Shown here piece by piece: positions 1-7,695 of a DNA stretch of 64,000 nucleotides. The notes under the pieces were generated by a model that was given only the letters and a program-made list of their open reading frames with translations, searched no databases and had not been told where the DNA came from. The DNA is from an uncultured Alistipes sp. (lineage in GTDB: Bacteria > Bacteroidota > Bacteroidia > Bacteroidales > Rikenellaceae). The stretch spans positions 147,978 to 211,977 of the forward strand of contig CAJMKE010000001.1 in assembly GCA_905213895.1 (NCBI GenBank), in the 5' to 3' direction. The number at the start of each line of letters is the position of its first letter. The first letter of the stretch is position 1. The translations under genes were made by a program, and so were the position numbers.

Positions 1-292
1 TCTCCTCCATGAACTCCTCTGCTTCATCTTCGGTCAGCGGTATCGGATGCTTCATATGCGCCAGTACCATGCAGTTCAGACCGACAACGACCCATGGCGG
101 CAATACGTACATGTCCGGCACCTCCGTCCTCAAATATCTGCAAAATGTGTTGTAATCTACCGAACAAAGATATTTTCCGAAAAGGTCGTGCGCTCTCCTT
201 TTGCACCGTGCGGAATTCGTCTTTTCGCAATAGATTTCGTGAATTTTCTGAGCAATCAGAATACGCCATACAATGTCTTTGACTTGTGTCAT
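1..292 (-). CDS. Unknown protein, C-terminus cut by window edge
   Basis: An open frame runs from an ATG at 292 to the left edge without a stop, giving 97 residues that begin MTQVKDIVWRIL. The sequence is rich in charged residues and Cys/Tyr (YCEK, CSVDY, FCRYL). It has a hydrophobic patch near YVLPPWVVVGLN and an acidic end (LTEDEAEEF). I do not recognise a family. There is no signal peptide. Codon use is typical of the GC-richer genes here, which supports coding. The competing frame on the same strand (24-269) is a shadow. A 14-bp palindrome lies about 25 bp upstream of the start and could be an operator. Confidence 0.6.
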   Translation of the reverse strand, partial: MTQVKDIVWRILIAQKIHEIYCEKTNSARCKRRAHDLFGKYLCSVDYNTFCRYLRTEVPDMYVLPPWVVVGLNCMVLAHMKHPIPLTEDEAEEFMEE

Positions 293-641
293 AGTTTTGA
301 TAATTTTAATGTTACGGCAATATTGCCGACATTAAATTATCGCGCTACGAACTATCTGCAAACCCGCATTTGTTGCTTTTTACCGGAAAATATCCATGAT
401 GAATATTATTTCTTCATTCTGCTTACGGAATGTAAGGCATTTCGGACCATTTTCAGGTGATACAATAAAATATTGTATATATCTTTGCAAGATACTTCAT
501 CGTTATTGTAAATCAGTATAAAACAATTGCAGTCGCACCAATTTAGGTGCGACTGCAATAGAAAAGAGGGCGATTTGTGATGTTTAACGCTTGCTGATTC
601 CCTGTAATATCAATATATTGCAAGGAAATATTTTTATTTGA
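293..641. other. Intergenic region with a palindrome and a plus-strand promoter-like box
   Basis: No gene is seen. The region is AT-rich. It contains the perfect palindrome CGGCAATATTGCCG at 315-328, flanked by AATGT/ACATT, just upstream of the minus-strand gene that starts at 292. It also has a TATCTTTG box at 480-487 reading rightward, and a long hairpin at 527-558 listed separately. A short transcript from about 493 to the hairpin is conceivable, but nothing supports a product. Confidence 0.4.
527..558 (-). terminator. Hairpin terminator of the 642-2032 gene pair
   Basis: A perfect 13-bp stem (TTGCAGTCGCACC at 527-539 with its complement at 546-558) closes a 6-nt loop. On the minus strand it is followed by TTGTTTTATA, a weak U-tract. 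It lies about 85 bp downstream of the stop at 642. Confidence 0.65.
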
Positions 642-1565
642 TTAAAAATTGACACCTACATTAAAATAAAACGATGTATTACGGTATCTTGTTTCATCTC
701 TATCGACATCATACTCACCTTTTTCTTCATATATATAATTTAGTCTTTGATGCTGTAAACCCAAACTGAAATTAAACTTTTTTACTCGTAGACCTACACC
801 GAATTCACAGTGAAAACCTCCGTTTAATTTGGATGTAATGGTTTCGTCATAATAAGTAATCTTACTGGAAAGTTCGCTATTTGTCGGAACTGCTACACTG
901 TATCCGAGACTTAATGTAACGAATGGTGTCAATTTCTCGTTAATCGGATACATGCCTTTTAGATTAAGATATATAGGAATCAATAAGGTTTTCCAGCGAT
1001 CTGATTCATCAATATCTTTAAGCATTCGACCATACATATATTGTAAACCTACTCCTGCGCCTACAAATGCATACTTATAAATCTGTACACCATGAGTAGT
1101 TGAGAAAATCGGACGAGAAAAATTTGACTTAATCGTTGATTTTTCCGGTTCTTCGTCCATTATATCATAATAAGCGATGTCGGTTTTAGAACCCGTTGCA
1201 AATCCGATATTTACATCACCCGAATATTTGACGAAGAACGGGTCTCTGATTTTCGGCTCTTTCGGTTGTTTTTGCGGCTTTGGACTTTGTGCATAATACA
1301 CAACAGGTTTGCGTTGTTGCTGGTATTGGTTAATGGTCGGTTTAGAAACTTCTTTCGTCATTTTCTGTACATCATCAATTTTATAGACGAATATATTACC
1401 GTCTTTCGTTTGAATCTTGATTTCTTGATTCGGAACCTGCTCGATAATAACACCGTGAATTACAGAGCCGTTTTTCAAATAAACCACGTCGTCGTACTGA
1501 TTTTGCGCCGATGCATTGAATGCTATTGCAATTGATATTACGATTGCGAATATAATCTTTTTCAT
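642..1565 (-). CDS. Predicted outer-membrane beta-barrel protein
   Basis: The protein has 307 residues. A Sec signal peptide (KKIIFAIVISIAIAFNASAQ, cleavage after ASAQ near residue 21) precedes a short beta-rich region (VVYLKNGSVIHGVIIEQ) found at the start of many Bacteroidetes envelope proteins. A Lys/Pro/Gln-rich linker follows (about 75-110), then an alternating aromatic/hydrophobic region ending in a strand with terminal Phe (FYFNVGVNF), typical of outer-membrane barrels. The exact function is unknown. It lies 44 bp downstream of a lipocalin-like lipoprotein gene on the same strand, so the two may be co-transcribed. Both are AT-rich compared with the housekeeping genes nearby, suggesting accessory or acquired DNA. 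Confidence 0.75.
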   Translation of the reverse strand: MKKIIFAIVISIAIAFNASAQNQYDDVVYLKNGSVIHGVIIEQVPNQEIKIQTKDGNIFVYKIDDVQKMTKEVSKPTINQYQQQRKPVVYYAQSPKPQKQPKEPKIRDPFFVKYSGDVNIGFATGSKTDIAYYDIMDEEPEKSTIKSNFSRPIFSTTHGVQIYKYAFVGAGVGLQYMYGRMLKDIDESDRWKTLLIPIYLNLKGMYPINEKLTPFVTLSLGYSVAVPTNSELSSKITYYDETITSKLNGGFHCEFGVGLRVKKFNFSLGLQHQRLNYIYEEKGEYDVDRDETRYRNTSFYFNVGVNF

Positions 1566-1609
1566 TGTTTGAGTTGTTTAATAAATTGTTAATAGTACAC
1601 AATAAATAT

Positions 1610-2032
1610 TTATTCTCTTTTTAGAATCCAGGTCTCATTCCAATCTTCTTCTTCACCTGTATTCCAATCTATGTTTTTGCCTATATAATAAAGATTTAAT
1701 TCGGACTCATTCAGTTTTGTAATGTTGAACTGTTTTTTATGTGATGAATAAGTCATTGTTAAAGTGTTTTCAACTCTTTCATAGCGGAAATTATCTTTGG
1801 AGTCATATCCGTCAATAACTTGATAATATCCGGAACCATCCTCACCGAAATAAAATATCTCGTCAACGCCTTCATCTCCGGTTTCTGTCCCGTTCGGTGT
1901 TATAACAGAAATTAATTTCCAGGTGCCGATGATTGTGGCATTTTCATCAATTGGGTTTGAATCTTTTTTATCGCATGAACAAAAAAGTACAATTACAAAG
2001 AATGTAAATATGGAATAAAATAAATTTTTCAT
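1610..2032 (-). CDS. Lipocalin-like lipoprotein
   Basis: The 140-residue protein starts with a lipoprotein signal (hydrophobic stretch FYSIFTFFVIVLFCSC, lipidated Cys near 20) followed by DKKDSN, an acidic/charged segment like the surface-export signal of Bacteroidetes lipoproteins. The remainder (IIGTWKLISVITPNGTE, then several strands, ending ETWILKRE) matches the small lipocalin-like or Lipocalin_4/5 fold common in this phylum, where function is generally unknown. AT-rich. It lies directly upstream of the beta-barrel gene ending at 642. Confidence 0.75.
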   Translation of the reverse strand: MKNLFYSIFTFFVIVLFCSCDKKDSNPIDENATIIGTWKLISVITPNGTETGDEGVDEIFYFGEDGSGYYQVIDGYDSKDNFRYERVENTLTMTYSSHKKQFNITKLNESELNLYYIGKNIDWNTGEEEDWNETWILKRE

Positions 2033-2171
2033 GATTTTTTGGTTTTAATAAATTTGATATATAAGTTTCGTGTTTGGGTGTCGCATTCTGTAAACGCTAA
2101 TCTTTACTATGGAGGTGAACGCATAAAATTTATTTTTTTGCCGCACCGACCCCATATTTGGCGGGTTATGT

Positions 2172-2403
2172 ATAAAAAGAAAGTGTGGAGTCGTTCGCTT
2201 ATCTGACAAGAGGCTCTGGAATGCCCGAACAAAAATAAGCAACACACCACACTTGGGCAGATATATATCGGAATAGATACAATCTACGCAAGCAAATGAG
2301 TGTTTGTAGTGCCTATCCCTTTGTCCGTGAAATTTTCCAGATTTCTTGCCAAGGATTCAGCGAAACACTTTCGCAATAATATGTAGTCATCGCTGCCGAT
2401 GAC
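2172..2403 (-). ncRNA. Probable stand-alone structured non-coding RNA (~230 nt)
   Basis: A complete transcription unit without a convincing protein is visible on the minus strand. A promoter (TTTG, 18 bp, TAATTTTG; 2408-2437) predicts a start near 2402. The RNA then forms GTCATCG-GCAG-CGATGAC, followed by GCGAAA-GTG-TTTCGC. It ends in a long interrupted hairpin: AAGTGTGG pairs with CCACACTT (2181-2188 with 2247-2254) and GCTTAT with ATAAGC (2197-2202 with 2235-2240). TCTTTTTAT follows, as in an intrinsic terminator. It is not tmRNA, RNase P or the SRP RNA by any motif I can recognise. A 6S-like or unnamed Bacteroidales RNA is possible. A 43-codon ORF inside it lacks a start codon. Confidence 0.6.
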
Positions 2404-2407
2404 GGTA

Positions 2408-2437
2408 CAAAATTAGAAAATGTTTCCGAAAAACAAA
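2408..2437 (-). promoter_or_regulatory. Promoter of the ncRNA
   Basis: On the minus strand TTTG (2434-2437) is followed after 18 bp by TAATTTTG (2408-2415), a full match to the Bacteroidetes -33/-7 pattern. It points at the structured region 2403-2172. Confidence 0.6.
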
Positions 2438-2579
2438 CAACTCACTCGGTGTATTGCTTAAATTTTTCGTTGCAAAGTTCAGAAAAACAAAGTTTCCGTG
2501 CAATAGCGGATGGCGCGGAAACATAATTTTGTTTGTTGCAGATTGGGAAATTGTATTTTTAACCGGTGTTAAAACGTCG

Positions 2580-2610
2580 TTAAAGCCCCTAAGGACCTTA
2601 AAGTCTTTAA
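2580..2610. repeat. 9-nt tandem array R1
   Basis: Three 9-nt units TTAAAGCCC, CTAAGGACC, TTAAAGTCT followed by TTAA. The same unit family occurs at five other intergenic sites in this window (15403, 18964, 49499, 52459, 53124). The array lies between the ncRNA promoter and the 3' end of the ABC ATPase gene. Confidence 0.8.
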
Positions 2611-2642
2611 TAAATAATAATCTTTTTCGGATAGTGCTTCCG

Positions 2643-3395
2643 TCAGTGTTCGTGCATGCCGAGTACCGTGTGGGCGACGCGACCGTGCGATACAATCTGT
2701 ATCGGACACTGGTAGTTGTCGAGTTGCTCCTGCGTGATGATGTTGGAGTCGTGGCGGTGTACCGAACGGTTTACGCAGACGATGTTTTTCACGACGCTCG
2801 TGATGGTGCCGACGTCGTGCGAAACCATCACGATTGCCATTTTTTCGTTCAGCCGCCGCAGTAGGGTATACAGTTCGTTCTCGAAACGGTTGTCCACGAA
2901 ATTCGCCGGCTCGTCGAGAATAAGCAGTTTGGGTGACAGTATTATCGCGCGGCAGAGCAGTGTGCGCTGTAACTGACCACCCGAAATCTCGCCGATTTGC
3001 CGGTCGGCGATTTCGGCAATGCCCGCCATTTCGAGAAGTTCGAGCGCACGGGTTTTGTCCGTGCGATTGTAACGATGTAGAAATCCCTTTTCGGATTGCA
3101 GCCCCGACATGACGACCTCTTTTACCGATATTGGAAAGTTGCGGTCGAAATCCGATTGCTGCGGCATGTAGCCTATATGACGTTTGCCGCCGATATTGAG
3201 TTCCGGCGAGAAAGTTATTGTTCCCGAATGCGGCACAGTTCCGAGAATGCTCTTTATCAGCGTGGTTTTTCCGCCGCCGTTCGGACCTATTATGCCGAGA
3301 AAATCGTCGTCGAATATATCGAGCGAAACGTGTTCCAACGCCGCGTAGTCATCGTAGCGTACGCCTACATCGCGCAGAGATATTATTGCCGACAT
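2643..3395 (-). CDS. znuC: Zinc/manganese-type ABC transporter ATP-binding protein
   Basis: The 250-residue ATPase energises import of a divalent metal. Walker A is GPNGGGKTT (about 38-46), the signature is SGGQLQR and Walker B is LLILDEP followed by ANFVDN. Motif order, length and the C-terminal tail with several His match the ZnuC/MntB family (COG1121). The gene starts 2 bp after the stop of the metal-binding lipoprotein gene, so they form one transcription unit. No permease gene follows. A matching permease gene lies at 55680-56510. Zinc is favoured over manganese because the partner has a His cluster, but this is inference. Confidence 0.88.
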   Translation of the reverse strand: MSAIISLRDVGVRYDDYAALEHVSLDIFDDDFLGIIGPNGGGKTTLIKSILGTVPHSGTITFSPELNIGGKRHIGYMPQQSDFDRNFPISVKEVVMSGLQSEKGFLHRYNRTDKTRALELLEMAGIAEIADRQIGEISGGQLQRTLLCRAIILSPKLLILDEPANFVDNRFENELYTLLRRLNEKMAIVMVSHDVGTITSVVKNIVCVNRSVHRHDSNIITQEQLDNYQCPIQIVSHGRVAHTVLGMHEH

Positions 3396-3397
3396 AA

Positions 3398-4252
3398 CTA
3401 CTCGGTTATTAGCGATGTTATGCGTTTTATCTCATGTATGACATCTTCTGCCAGCGGGTCTATTTCGACGGCATCCGCGCCTATGTCGTCGCAGATGATT
3501 TCGACGCTCGAACGAGGGAATTGCGACTGGTAGAATACGTGCCGGATTCCGTCGCGCCGTGCAGTCGCGATAATTTCGCCCAGCCGTTTCGCGCTCGCCT
3601 CCTTGCCTTCGTTCTCGACCGATACCTGCTCGATGCCGTAATTGCGGGCGAAGTAGGTGAGTGCCGGATGATAGATGATGAAATAGGAGTTGGACGAACA
3701 GCGGCACATTTCGGCAACCTCTTCGTCGAGTTCCAGCAGTTTCTGACAGAGCGCGTCATAACGCGGTGCATATTTTCCGACCGAGTCGGGCAGTGCGACG
3801 GATATCGCCTCGAAGGCATTCTCCGCCATTATCATCAACTCTTTCGGCGAACACCATATATGCGGGTCGATGCCGTGCGAACAATGCTTGCCGTGGTGGT
3901 GATGCGAACAGCAGCCCGCTATCGGTTCTATGCCTTTGCTCAAATCTATGATTTTGCTTTTGTCCTGCAATTTGCCCAGCAGGTTATTCTCGAAATCGAG
4001 TAAACCGGTACTGAAAATAAGTCGCGCATCGTTCAGTGCGATAAACTGTTTTGGCGTCGGCTCGAATGTCTCGGGCGATGCTCCGGCAGGTACGAGAATC
4101 TCCACGTCGAAATCGTCGCCGACAATCTCGGTTACGATTTGCTTTATCGGTGCAATCGATACGAACATCGTGTTGTCGTATTTGCGCTCGGTGCGGCACG
4201 ACGATGCGGCGAGCGCGGCGATTGTCAATATATATATAAGTATGCGTTTCAT
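3398..4252 (-). CDS. znuA: Metal ABC transporter substrate-binding lipoprotein (ZnuA-like)
   Basis: The 284-residue protein has a lipoprotein signal (ILTIAALAASSC, Cys near 19) and the cluster A-I metal-binding fold: FVSIAPIKQIVTEIVGDDFDVE at the start of the mature domain, then VPAGASPETFEPTPKQ, and a His-rich loop CCSHHHHGKHCSHGIDPHIW before the conserved HIW. This loop is diagnostic of zinc-binding ZnuA-type proteins. It delivers metal to the ATPase/permease pair. It is the first gene of the znuA-znuC unit. A TACCTTTG box at 4274-4281 is a likely -7 element overlapping the end of the preceding gene. Confidence 0.88.
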   Translation of the reverse strand: MKRILIYILTIAALAASSCRTERKYDNTMFVSIAPIKQIVTEIVGDDFDVEILVPAGASPETFEPTPKQFIALNDARLIFSTGLLDFENNLLGKLQDKSKIIDLSKGIEPIAGCCSHHHHGKHCSHGIDPHIWCSPKELMIMAENAFEAISVALPDSVGKYAPRYDALCQKLLELDEEVAEMCRCSSNSYFIIYHPALTYFARNYGIEQVSVENEGKEASAKRLGEIIATARRDGIRHVFYQSQFPRSSVEIICDDIGADAVEIDPLAEDVIHEIKRITSLITE

Positions 4253-4273
4253 GATAATATTGTTTTCACATGC

Positions 4274-4281
4274 AAAGGTAA
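4274..4281 (-). promoter_or_regulatory. -7 box of the znuAC unit
   Basis: TACCTTTG on the minus strand, 21 bp upstream of the ATG at 4252. A clear -33 element is not visible, so metal-responsive activation or weak basal expression is possible. I see no clear Zur-type dyad. Confidence 0.4.
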
Positions 4282-4282
4282 T

Positions 4283-4870
4283 CTATTTTTGTAAATCTTG
4301 TAACAGTCTGCCGCCGTCGTTCCATTCGCCGTACATGACTCCGCGGCGGGTGCAGTCGATGAATTTTTCAAGTCTTCGGCGATATGTATTATGGTCTTTG
4401 CCGAATTTTAACAGGATGTTCCCGATTCTGACGCGTTTGTATAAATCCGGCAGCCGTGCGAAATTATCTGCGAACGCTTTATCGCTTTGCAGCAGTGCGA
4501 GGATATTCTCGTCCATGCACGGTTCTCCGTTATCCATATTGTCTGGCAGGACTGCGCGTCCGGCATCGGTCATCAGCCCCGAGCGTTCGAGATGCCGGCA
4601 TCTCTCCTTGTTGAGTTCCGTCCAGTTGCTGCCGCTTTTTCTCGGTGTTATCCTCTGCAACGTTCTGTTTTCATGGGTCTTGACTGTTGAATCTATCCAT
4701 CCGAAACACAAGGCTTCGTATACGATGTCGAGATAGGGTAGTCCCTCGCGGTCGGACTTGCCCGACCGGTTGCATACCACCCACGCTTCCCGATGCGAAT
4801 CGTGATTGCCTGCCAGCCAATCTCTCAATTCGTTGCGGGAGGAGAATTCGAGAACCAGTTTCGCTTCCAT
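4283..4870 (-). CDS. YdeI/OmdA-family protein
   Basis: The 195-residue protein beginning MEAKLVLEFSSRNELRDWL matches the YdeI/OmpD-associated (OmdA) family. Conserved features are EAWVVCNRSGK, LPYLDIVYEALCFGWIDS, ITPRKSGSNWTELN and RLEKFIDCTRRG. Family members have been linked to resistance to envelope stress or bacteriocins, but the biochemical role is not settled. I place the start at 4870. A longer frame to 5092 would overlap the promoter and 5' end of the divergent channel gene, and its extra residues look non-coding. The gene stop lies just upstream of the znuA promoter. Confidence 0.8.
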   Translation of the reverse strand: MEAKLVLEFSSRNELRDWLAGNHDSHREAWVVCNRSGKSDREGLPYLDIVYEALCFGWIDSTVKTHENRTLQRITPRKSGSNWTELNKERCRHLERSGLMTDAGRAVLPDNMDNGEPCMDENILALLQSDKAFADNFARLPDLYKRVRIGNILLKFGKDHNTYRRRLEKFIDCTRRGVMYGEWNDGGRLLQDLQK

Positions 4871-4933
4871 GATATGCGAAGGTATAAAAAATATCGATTG
4901 TTGAAAATATCTTGAAAGATAAAAGTCGGCAGT

Positions 4934-4965
4934 ATTGGGTGCATCGCCATTTTTAATTAGATTTG
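4934..4965 (+). promoter_or_regulatory. Promoter of the formate/nitrite channel gene
   Basis: ATTG (4934-4937), 20 bp, TAGATTTG (4958-4965). Transcription would start near 4971, giving a leader of about 12 nt before ATG 4983 and ruling out the upstream in-frame ATG at 4935. Confidence 0.6.
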
Positions 4966-4982
4966 CACAAAACATTTTCGCT

Positions 4983-5768
4983 ATGAGCCTGAACACCCCT
5001 TCACGAGTAATCGAAATCGCCGAGAGTGCCGCAGAAAACAAATTGGGAATGCCTTCGGGCAAACTTATTGTCGCCGGAATACTTGCGGGCATCTATATCG
5101 CTATGGGCGGAACACTGTCATTGATAATAGGATACGGCTTTCCGGAGATTACTGCTGCCAATCCGGCGATGCAGCGGCTGCTGTCCGGAATGATGTTCCC
5201 TCTCGGACTTATTCTCGTAGTTTTCGCGGGCGCGGAACTGTTCACCGGAAACAATGCCGTATTGATACCCGGTTTGATGAACCGCCGGTACGGAATCGGA
5301 GCGGTATTGAGAAACTGGACTGTCGTCTATCTCTGCAATTTTATAGGCGCGCTGTTCTTTGCCTATGTGATGGTGTATCAGGCAGGTCTGCTGTCCGATG
5401 TATGGCGCGGCGCGATAGTCTCGATGGCGGAATTCAAAGTGTCGATACCTTGGATAAATGTATTTTTGAAAGGGGTAGGGGCGAACTGGTTCGTCTGCCT
5501 TGCCGTATGGCTCGGATTCGCATCTCAAAGTGCCGCCGGCAAGATAATCGGACTGTGGTTTCCTGTAATGTGCTTTGTCGCACTCGGTTATGAACACAGT
5601 ATTGCCAACATGTTTTTCATTCCATTGGGAATGATGTGCGGCGCGGAAGTTTCCATCGCGGATTTCGTAATCGACAACTTGATTCCTGCGACATTGGGCA
5701 ATGTCGTCGGCGGCGCATTGTTCGTCGGCGGCGCGTACTGGTATTTGTCGGCGAACAGCCGCAAATAA
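4983..5768 (+). CDS. Formate/nitrite transporter family channel
   Basis: The 261-residue inner-membrane protein has the six-helix FNT fold (FocA/NirC family), which moves small monocarboxylates or nitrite/hydrosulfide. Visible helices include KLIVAGILAGIYIAMGGTLS, MMFPLGLILVVFAGAELFTGNN, FIGALFFAYVMVYQ, ANWFVCLAVWLGFAS, WFPVMCFVALGYEHSIANMFFIPLGM and LGNVVGGALFVGGAYWYL. The AELFTGN and GYEHSIANM segments are the FNT signatures around the pore loops; the His in the latter is the central pore histidine. There is no pflB or nitrite reductase gene nearby to fix the substrate. The start at 4983 is set by the promoter. Confidence 0.87.
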   Translation: MSLNTPSRVIEIAESAAENKLGMPSGKLIVAGILAGIYIAMGGTLSLIIGYGFPEITAANPAMQRLLSGMMFPLGLILVVFAGAELFTGNNAVLIPGLMNRRYGIGAVLRNWTVVYLCNFIGALFFAYVMVYQAGLLSDVWRGAIVSMAEFKVSIPWINVFLKGVGANWFVCLAVWLGFASQSAAGKIIGLWFPVMCFVALGYEHSIANMFFIPLGMMCGAEVSIADFVIDNLIPATLGNVVGGALFVGGAYWYLSANSRK

Positions 5769-6005
5769 TGATTGCTAAAAAAGAAAGAAGGTGATTACAT
5801 ACAATTTCACACTAACGGTATCCCAAAGCCATATGTCTTTGCGGGTTCCGACACAAAAGTCCCCTGCACAGGCGGGGGATTTAGGGGGTGGGTAACATCT
5901 GTGTACGCGGCTTTGCCGCGAGAGCCACAACCGTCGGCTATCTGAATACTTGTAATAACTCGATTCGGTGTAAAGTCGTATATAGTTGCCAAAAAGAATA
6001 AATAT
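5769..6005. other. Intergenic region with GC-rich hairpins, possible dispersed repeat
   Basis: No gene is seen. At about 5860-5920 the composition changes abruptly: CCCCTGCACAGGCGGGG, a G-run (ttagggggtgggt) and a 6-bp hairpin CGCGGC-TTT-GCCGCG (5906-5920). This resembles a small inserted repeat unit of the kind seen between genes in this phylum. No second copy occurs in this window, so its nature is unproven. The hairpin could also end transcription from the channel gene. Confidence 0.35.
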
Positions 6006-6296
6006 ATGTTTGTCGTAATTCTTACATACATAAAACCGCTGGACGAGGTCGATAAATACCTTGTCGCGCATCGTGAATATCTCTCCCGACATTATGCTGC
6101 CGGAGATTTTATCGCTTCCGGTCCGCAGACGCCTCGCGTCGGCGGTGTGATAATGATGAAGGCTGACAGCCGTCAAACCGTAAACGCCATTATCTCGGAA
6201 GACCCGTTCCATGCCAACGGCATTGCCGATTATCGGATAGTTGAGTTCACTCCGACAATGTTCGTAAACGATGATTTAGAACGGATTATGAGATGA
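6006..6296 (+). CDS. YciI-family protein
   Basis: The 96-residue protein is a YCII-related alpha/beta barrel (COG2350). It starts MFVVILTYIKPLDEVDKYL, has the conserved HREYLSRHYAAGDFIASGP segment carrying the family's putative active-site His, and ends with DPFHANGIADYRIVEF. The family is proposed to be enzymatic (dehydrochlorinase-like or a muconolactone-isomerase-like fold), but the physiological substrate is unknown. It overlaps the next gene by 4 bp (ATGA), so the two are co-translated. Confidence 0.82.
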   Translation: MFVVILTYIKPLDEVDKYLVAHREYLSRHYAAGDFIASGPQTPRVGGVIMMKADSRQTVNAIISEDPFHANGIADYRIVEFTPTMFVNDDLERIMR

Positions 6297-6835
6297 TAGA
6301 GACGGAAAGACTTATCCTCAGACCATGGCAGGATTCGGATGCAGCCGCACTGTTCAGATATGCCTGCGACCCGGACGTCGGACCTGTTGCGGGTTGGGCT
6401 CCTCATACATCGGTAGAAAACAGTTTGGAGATTATCAGGACTGTATTTGCGACACCTGAGACCTATGCCGTTGAGTTGAAAGAGACCTGCGAGGCTGTCG
6501 GCTGCTGCGGAATAATGTTCTCCGACAGTCTCCACACTGCGGAAATGGGACAACACGAAGCGGAGATAGGCTATTGGATTGGCAAACCGTATTGGGGACG
6601 AGGCTTGATTCCGGAAGCGGTCATGGCGTTGTTGTCAAGATGTTTCAACGACTTGACTCTTGATACCGTATGGTGCGGATATTATGACGGGAACACCAAG
6701 TCGAAACGGGTTATTGAAAAATGCGGCTTCAAGTTCCATCATACGAATAAGGATATCGTATCTCCGCTTGGGGACAGACGGACAGAGCATTTCTATGTAA
6801 TGACAAGAGCGGATTATTGTGCCATGCATCCGTGA
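6293..6835 (+). CDS. GNAT-family N-acetyltransferase (RimJ/RimL-like)
   Basis: The 180-residue protein opens with the RimJ/RimL signature ETERLILRPWQDSDAAALFRYA. It has the acetyl-CoA binding region around EIGYWIGKPYWGRGLIPEAVMALL and the SKRVIEKCGFK motif near 135-145. It probably transfers an acetyl group from acetyl-CoA to an amine on a protein terminus or small molecule; the substrate cannot be inferred. It is translationally coupled to the YciI-family gene (4-bp overlap). Confidence 0.87.
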   Translation: MIETERLILRPWQDSDAAALFRYACDPDVGPVAGWAPHTSVENSLEIIRTVFATPETYAVELKETCEAVGCCGIMFSDSLHTAEMGQHEAEIGYWIGKPYWGRGLIPEAVMALLSRCFNDLTLDTVWCGYYDGNTKSKRVIEKCGFKFHHTNKDIVSPLGDRRTEHFYVMTRADYCAMHP

Positions 6836-7050
6836 ACGATTTGATTGTAATGACATTTGCCGAACGGGAACACGATTGTATAATGGTTAAACGGTTGCCA
6901 TAATTATAACGCGGATGTATGACAAGACTGAAAATATCGGTAATGATGCCCAAAAATGATTATAAATGATAAGTATAGTTGTCATTACGTCGATAAATAA
7001 ATGGCTTAATCGCATTGACAAACCTCGGGGTATATATCTACCCTTATATG

Positions 7051-7058
7051 TATTTTTG
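7051..7058 (+). promoter_or_regulatory. -7-like box before the gene at 7108
   Basis: TATTTTTG, 49 bp upstream of the ATG, in an AT-rich gap. A small dyad GGGTA-TATATC-TACCC (about 7029-7044) sits where the -33 element should be and may be an operator. No good -33 is seen. Confidence 0.35.
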
Positions 7059-7107
7059 GTGCAATATGTATATTATGTTAAATTTTTAATTCGGGGTAGT
7101 TCGGAAT

Positions 7108-7641
7108 ATGGAGATATGTAGTGATTTACGCATGATGCTGTCTGAACGGATACACGCGAACAATATTCGGCAAATACTCAATTATGTACGTGCGAATAAC
7201 TGTTTGTGTGAGTTTGCCGAATTTATTTTTGACAGCGACGCCGATGTCGCATACCGCGCATTGTGGACTTGCAATCATCTGACGGACGCAGAGATAAATT
7301 CCTTGCCGGAAATCCTGATTGTCGAGTTGATAGACGCCGCGACGGATTGTAAAAACAGCGGTCGGCGTCGGCTGATGCTGAATCTGATATATCGCCGACC
7401 GGTCTGTCTGCTGCGGCATGTCGAACTGCTGGATTTTTGCTTGGAGCGGTCGCTGTCGCGGGACGAACCATCCGGAGTCCGTTCAGTTTGCCTGAAACTG
7501 GCATATAAACTTACTTTCGGAATCCCCGAATTGCAAAATGAACTGCGTCAGATACTTGATATTATGGACGAGCCTGATTTGCCGCCCTCGTTACGCAGTG
7601 CGCGTAAAAATATTTTACGTTCTATGAAATGTATTCGGTAA
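7108..7641 (+). CDS. Helical-repeat protein of unknown function
   Basis: The 177-residue soluble protein looks all-alpha. Successive amphipathic segments (IRQILNYVRANNCLCEFAEFIF, ADVAYRALWTCNHLTDAEINSLP, RRRLMLNLIYRRPV, SGVRSVCLKLAYKLTF) resemble HEAT/ARM-type repeats found in many Bacteroidetes DUFs. There is no catalytic motif, signal peptide or membrane segment. It stands alone between a GNAT gene and a convergent lipoprotein gene. Function unknown. Confidence 0.65.
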   Translation: MEICSDLRMMLSERIHANNIRQILNYVRANNCLCEFAEFIFDSDADVAYRALWTCNHLTDAEINSLPEILIVELIDAATDCKNSGRRRLMLNLIYRRPVCLLRHVELLDFCLERSLSRDEPSGVRSVCLKLAYKLTFGIPELQNELRQILDIMDEPDLPPSLRSARKNILRSMKCIR

Positions 7642-7695
7642 GCCGACGAATCGATAAGTTCTTGGACGGTTGTCATCATACAGAATATAATAATT

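Noticed and set aside
2045..2245. 66-codon minus ORF upstream of the lipocalin-like gene
   Set aside because: It starts at TTG, runs through the ncRNA terminator hairpin and T-tract, and has no family features; the RNA interpretation fits better.
2284..2412. 43-codon open frame inside the ncRNA region (VIGSDDYILLRKCFAESLAR...)
   Set aside because: It looks somewhat protein-like, but there is no start codon and it begins at the predicted transcription start; kept as possible alternative reading only.
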